From positions 1-15,493 of the forward strand of contig CAJLCG010000058.1 in NCBI GenBank assembly GCA_905205085.1: 15,493 nt of DNA. Reading direction: 5' to 3'. The stretch's first letter is position 1, and every line of letters starts with the position of its first letter. The stretch is from an uncultured Oscillospiraceae bacterium. GTDB lineage: Bacteria > Bacillota > Clostridia > Oscillospirales > Oscillospiraceae. Of the stretch, positions 13,231 through 15,493 are shown piece after piece. The notes below the pieces were generated by a model. That model was not told where the DNA came from and did no database searches. It was given only the letters and a program-made list of their open reading frames with translations. A program made the position numbers and the translations under genes.

Positions 13231-15101
13231 GGGTCTGTCTTTCCCTCCAGGCCTTGGATACCCTGAAGCTTCACCAGCTCCTGGGCTTTGGGGGTCAGCT
13301 CGTCAAAGGCTGGAATCCGGCCCTCCACATAGGCCGACAGCCAGTTCATGGACAAGATCTGGTCCGCGGGCAGCGGGGCATCGTCCCCATAAACCACCCG
13401 GCCCTGCTGGTCCATCAGCACGCCATAGAAGGGGTCCAGCCGGTCTTCGCGGATGGCATCCCGGAGCACGCCGGCCAGACGGCGGGTGCCGATGGGCAGA
13501 CGGCGGGAGCACAGCACACCCACCACGCCCTGGGTCATGCCCCACCAGTAGCTGATGGCGCTGCTGCCCCGCTCCTCCTGCTTCCAGCTTCCCTCTACCA
13601 CCCGGCGCACCAGGCTGCGGTACAGCCGCCCCCAGTGGCACTGGATCAGCGCCAGGTTATGCATGCCGTGCATGTCGTTGCCGGTGTTGGCGGCCAGACG
13701 GTCCAGGTGGTCGATATATACGATCCCCCTGGAGTGCAGTCGCTCCACGCCGCCCCCCTCTTTCAGGTTGGCCCACTCCAGGTAGACCCGGGCGTTGGCG
13801 TTGACCATCCGGGCCCCCTGGGCAAAGGCGTTGATGCCGGCGATGCTGCCGTAGGTGGGGTAGTCGGCCACATAGCCGATGCGCCCGTCCTGCGTCAAGG
13901 TGCCGGCAATGGCCCCCTTGATAAACTTGGCGTCGTACAGCCGGGGGTAGTAAGTGCGCACCGAGGGGTAGGCGGTATTCAGAGAGCAGTTGAGAATCTT
14001 CACCTCCGGATGGAGCACCGCCGCCTTCACGCTGGGCAGCAGCAGCTTGGGGGTGGTGGTAAAGATCATGTCCGCCCCCTTCTTCACCGCATCCTCGATG
14101 GCCTCGTCGGCCTGCTCATCGGTGAGCACGTTCTCATAGGACAGGGTGCGCACCTGGTCGCCCATGGTGTTGTCCAGCAGATAACGGCCATACTCGTGGT
14201 TATACACCCACTTAGAGGTGGCCGCCGATCCCCCGTGGATAAAGGCGGCGCAGATCTTGCCCGTGGTGGAGAAGGAGAACAGGGGTTTCTTTACCGCGTC
14301 CTCCAGCACCAGGGTGGCCCCCGCGTTCTCCAGACGGTTGAGAATCTCGGGGCGGATCTTCACCAGTTCCTTGCCGATCTCCGAGGAGAGCTTGTTGCGG
14401 GACTGCTGGTAACCGAAGATCTTCAAATAGACCAGCAGGGCCACCGAGATATACCGCCGGTCGGCGTTATCCCGGTAGCAGGCATCCCGGAACATATAGT
14501 AGAAGGAGCGGAAGGCGTAGATCTCCTCGGCACTCCAGGCCTCCCGATTGGTACGGCCCAGGGCCTGGAGCAGCTCCTGGTACTCGCCGGGGCGCTTGAA
14601 CACGATGAAATTCAGACCGGTCATCTGGTAGAAGTCCAGGAATTCATAGTAGGCCACCACCTCCGGATCGTCGGAGGGCTTAGGCAGCAGACGGGTCACC
14701 ACGCCGGGGATGGAGATGGCGCCGAAGTATTTCAGCACACTCACCCGCTTGTGGCCCTCCACCACATAGAAGTGGTTGAGGTACTCCACCGCCTTGATGG
14801 GGTCCCGGATGCCCTCCTCCAGGTGGGCCTTGCACAGATTGGACCACTTGTGGGCAAACTCGCTCTCCTCCTGGAGCACCGGGTAGAACCCCCGGGAGAA
14901 GGCATTTTTCCGCAGATCGTTGCAGGTTCCGTCGATGAGTTCGCTGGGGATCTCGACCACACCCAGCGACTCCCGCCGCACAGCCAGGGTATCCGGATTT
15001 TCCGGCAAGACCCGCAGGCCCGGTTCCTCTCCCCGGGCAATGGCCTCCTTCTCCTCCTTCAGGCCCTGGCGCAGTGCTTTATGATATTCTTCCAATGGCA
15101 T
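13227..15101 (-). CDS. ParB-like domain fused to BMP/PnrA-like ligand-binding domain
   Basis: The 624-residue protein is unusual. Residues 48-140 resemble the ParB/Srx fold: VVEIPSELIDG, then FYVVEGHKRVSVLKYFG (111-127), like ParB box II. Residues 180-275 are mostly helical and could hold a helix-turn-helix (VYLKIFGYQQSRNKLSSEIG). Residues 281-600 resemble the BMP family of nucleoside-binding lipoproteins (PnrA, Med): GKICAAFIHGG, GADMIFTTTP, KFIKGAIAGTLTQDGRIGYV, YGSIAGINAFAQGARMV. Unlike normal BMP proteins it has no signal peptide or lipobox, so it should be cytosolic: a sensor rather than a transport component. AGGAG precedes ATG 15101. It overlaps the phosphoesterase gene. The BMP assignment is firm, the ParB one moderate; the function is unknown. 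Confidence 0.88.
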   Translation of the reverse strand: MPLEEYHKALRQGLKEEKEAIARGEEPGLRVLPENPDTLAVRRESLGVVEIPSELIDGTCNDLRKNAFSRGFYPVLQEESEFAHKWSNLCKAHLEEGIRDPIKAVEYLNHFYVVEGHKRVSVLKYFGAISIPGVVTRLLPKPSDDPEVVAYYEFLDFYQMTGLNFIVFKRPGEYQELLQALGRTNREAWSAEEIYAFRSFYYMFRDACYRDNADRRYISVALLVYLKIFGYQQSRNKLSSEIGKELVKIRPEILNRLENAGATLVLEDAVKKPLFSFSTTGKICAAFIHGGSAATSKWVYNHEYGRYLLDNTMGDQVRTLSYENVLTDEQADEAIEDAVKKGADMIFTTTPKLLLPSVKAAVLHPEVKILNCSLNTAYPSVRTYYPRLYDAKFIKGAIAGTLTQDGRIGYVADYPTYGSIAGINAFAQGARMVNANARVYLEWANLKEGGGVERLHSRGIVYIDHLDRLAANTGNDMHGMHNLALIQCHWGRLYRSLVRRVVEGSWKQEERGSSAISYWWGMTQGVVGVLCSRRLPIGTRRLAGVLRDAIREDRLDPFYGVLMDQQGRVVYGDDAPLPADQILSMNWLSAYVEGRIPAFDELTPKAQELVKLQGIQGLEGKTDP

Positions 15102-15166
15102 AAGCTGTCTCCTCTCAAACCCAAAACTCGGGCCGCCCAGACAGGCAAACCAACATTCCTATCAAC

Positions 15167-15195
15167 AAGGTATCATGGGGGGAAGAAAATTTCAA
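15167..15195 (-). promoter_or_regulatory. candidate promoter of the ParB-BMP gene
   Basis: Reading leftward, TTGAAA (15195-15190) and TACCTT (15172-15167) are 17 bases apart, with TGA directly before the -10 (extended -10 pattern). The -35 is good, the -10 poor (three of six). A cre-like sequence, TTCAATCGTTTTCT (15191-15204, three mismatches to consensus), overlaps the -35. Confidence 0.35.
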
Positions 15196-15294
15196 TCGTT
15201 TTCTTGTTTGAAAAATATTAACAAACTACACCCATTGTCTGATCTTCCAAATTTTTGGACATATTTTTGTTGAAACGGCGAAGGGCCGCCCCCA

Positions 15295-15323
15295 TTGCGC
15301 CGGAAAATCATTTGTGCTATATT
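15295..15323 (+). promoter_or_regulatory. candidate promoter of the sugar kinase gene
   Basis: TTGCGC (15295-15300) and TATATT (15318-15323) are 17 bases apart; the -10 has five of six consensus bases, the -35 three. The predicted start near 15330 falls inside the operator at 15329-15342. Confidence 0.5.
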
Positions 15324-15328
15324 ACGCT

Positions 15329-15342
15329 TGTAATCGATTTCA
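15329..15342 (+). promoter_or_regulatory. cre / LacI-family operator of the kinase gene
   Basis: TGTAATCGATTTCA fits the Bacillus CcpA cre consensus TGWAANCGNTNWCA at every specified base, and it extends to a 16-base near-palindrome (15328-15343) with a central CG, as in most LacI-family operators. Placed on the predicted transcription start, it would repress. It could be read by CcpA or by a dedicated ScrR-type sucrose/fructose repressor; no repressor gene is visible. Confidence 0.6.
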
Positions 15343-15378
15343 ACTTTTTTCAATACTGTGAAAAAGGAGCGGACCGCT

Positions 15379-15493
15379 ATGACGGATCTCACCACCATTG
15401 GAGAAGTGCTCATCGACCTGACCCAGACCGGGACAAACCAACAGGGTGTGCCCCTCTTCGCCGCCAACCCCGGTGGAGCGCCCGCCAACGTGG
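15379..15493 (+). CDS. PfkB-family sugar kinase, probable fructokinase (N-terminus only)
   Basis: The ATG at 15379 follows AAGGAGC and opens a frame that runs off the window end after 38 codons. TTIGEVLIDLTQTG and the PGGAPANV motif are the N-terminal sugar-binding signature of PfkB/ribokinase-family kinases, and the wording is closest to bacterial fructokinases (ScrK), which phosphorylate fructose released from sucrose. Raffinose minus galactose is sucrose, so the gene would fit downstream of the alpha-galactosidase operon in sugar use. It could also be a KDG kinase or another family member; the rest of the gene is needed to tell. Confidence 0.85.
   Translation, partial: MTDLTTIGEVLIDLTQTGTNQQGVPLFAANPGGAPANV

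Noticed and set aside
13137..15221. A 694-codon plus-strand frame across the ParB-BMP gene
   Set aside because: It is a His/Gly/Gln-rich shadow without known motifs; the opposite strand has recognisable domains and a good ribosome site.
15206..15226. Inverted repeat GTTTG...CAAAC in the divergent spacer
   Set aside because: The arms are only five bases in AT-rich sequence, so chance is likely.

Overview
The window looks like chromosome of a GC-rich, spore-forming member of the Clostridia, most like gut Oscillospiraceae (the Flavonifractor / Pseudoflavonifractor / Lawsonibacter group). This is an inference from the spoVT gene with a sigma-G-type promoter, strong AGGAGG-type ribosome binding sites, GC-rich Firmicutes-like proteins and a plant-oligosaccharide operon. 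No rRNA, tRNA, IS element, CRISPR array or phage gene was seen.

Left end (1-910): the first 43 bases may hold the start of a leftward gene. Next is leftward spoVT, a forespore transcription regulator, with a good sigma-G promoter match. A divergent sigma-A-type promoter and a folded leader serve the rightward genes.

Peptide block (911-5150, + strand): an OPT-family oligopeptide transporter, a 120-residue PqqD-like (RRE-fold) protein, a 114-residue protein with one membrane helix and a possible winged helix, and the M20C dipeptidase PepD. A perfect hairpin with A and T flanks ends the block and probably serves both strands. Transporter and peptidase suggest peptide uptake and hydrolysis. The two small proteins between them have no obvious job in that scheme.

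Alpha-galactoside block (12372-5156, - strand): read leftward it holds a lipoprotein solute-binding protein, two CUT1-type ABC permeases, a GH36 alpha-galactosidase, an AraC-family regulator and a DUF624 (YesV-like) membrane protein. It would import raffinose- or melibiose-type sugars and remove galactose. No ABC ATPase is present, so a shared MsmK-type ATPase elsewhere is expected. Two strong GC hairpins without U-tracts lie in the gaps after the binding-protein gene and before the alpha-galactosidase gene, where they could set relative mRNA levels.

Right end (12577-15493): a leftward two-gene unit encodes a 624-residue cytoplasmic fusion of a ParB-like domain to a BMP/PnrA-like nucleoside-binding domain, overlapping by 4 bases a small metallophosphoesterase whose first metal-site His is replaced by Glu. 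This fusion and its partner are the most unusual content of the window. Divergent from it, and cut by the window end, is the start of a PfkB-family sugar kinase, probably fructokinase, with an exact match to the cre / LacI-family operator consensus at its predicted transcription start.
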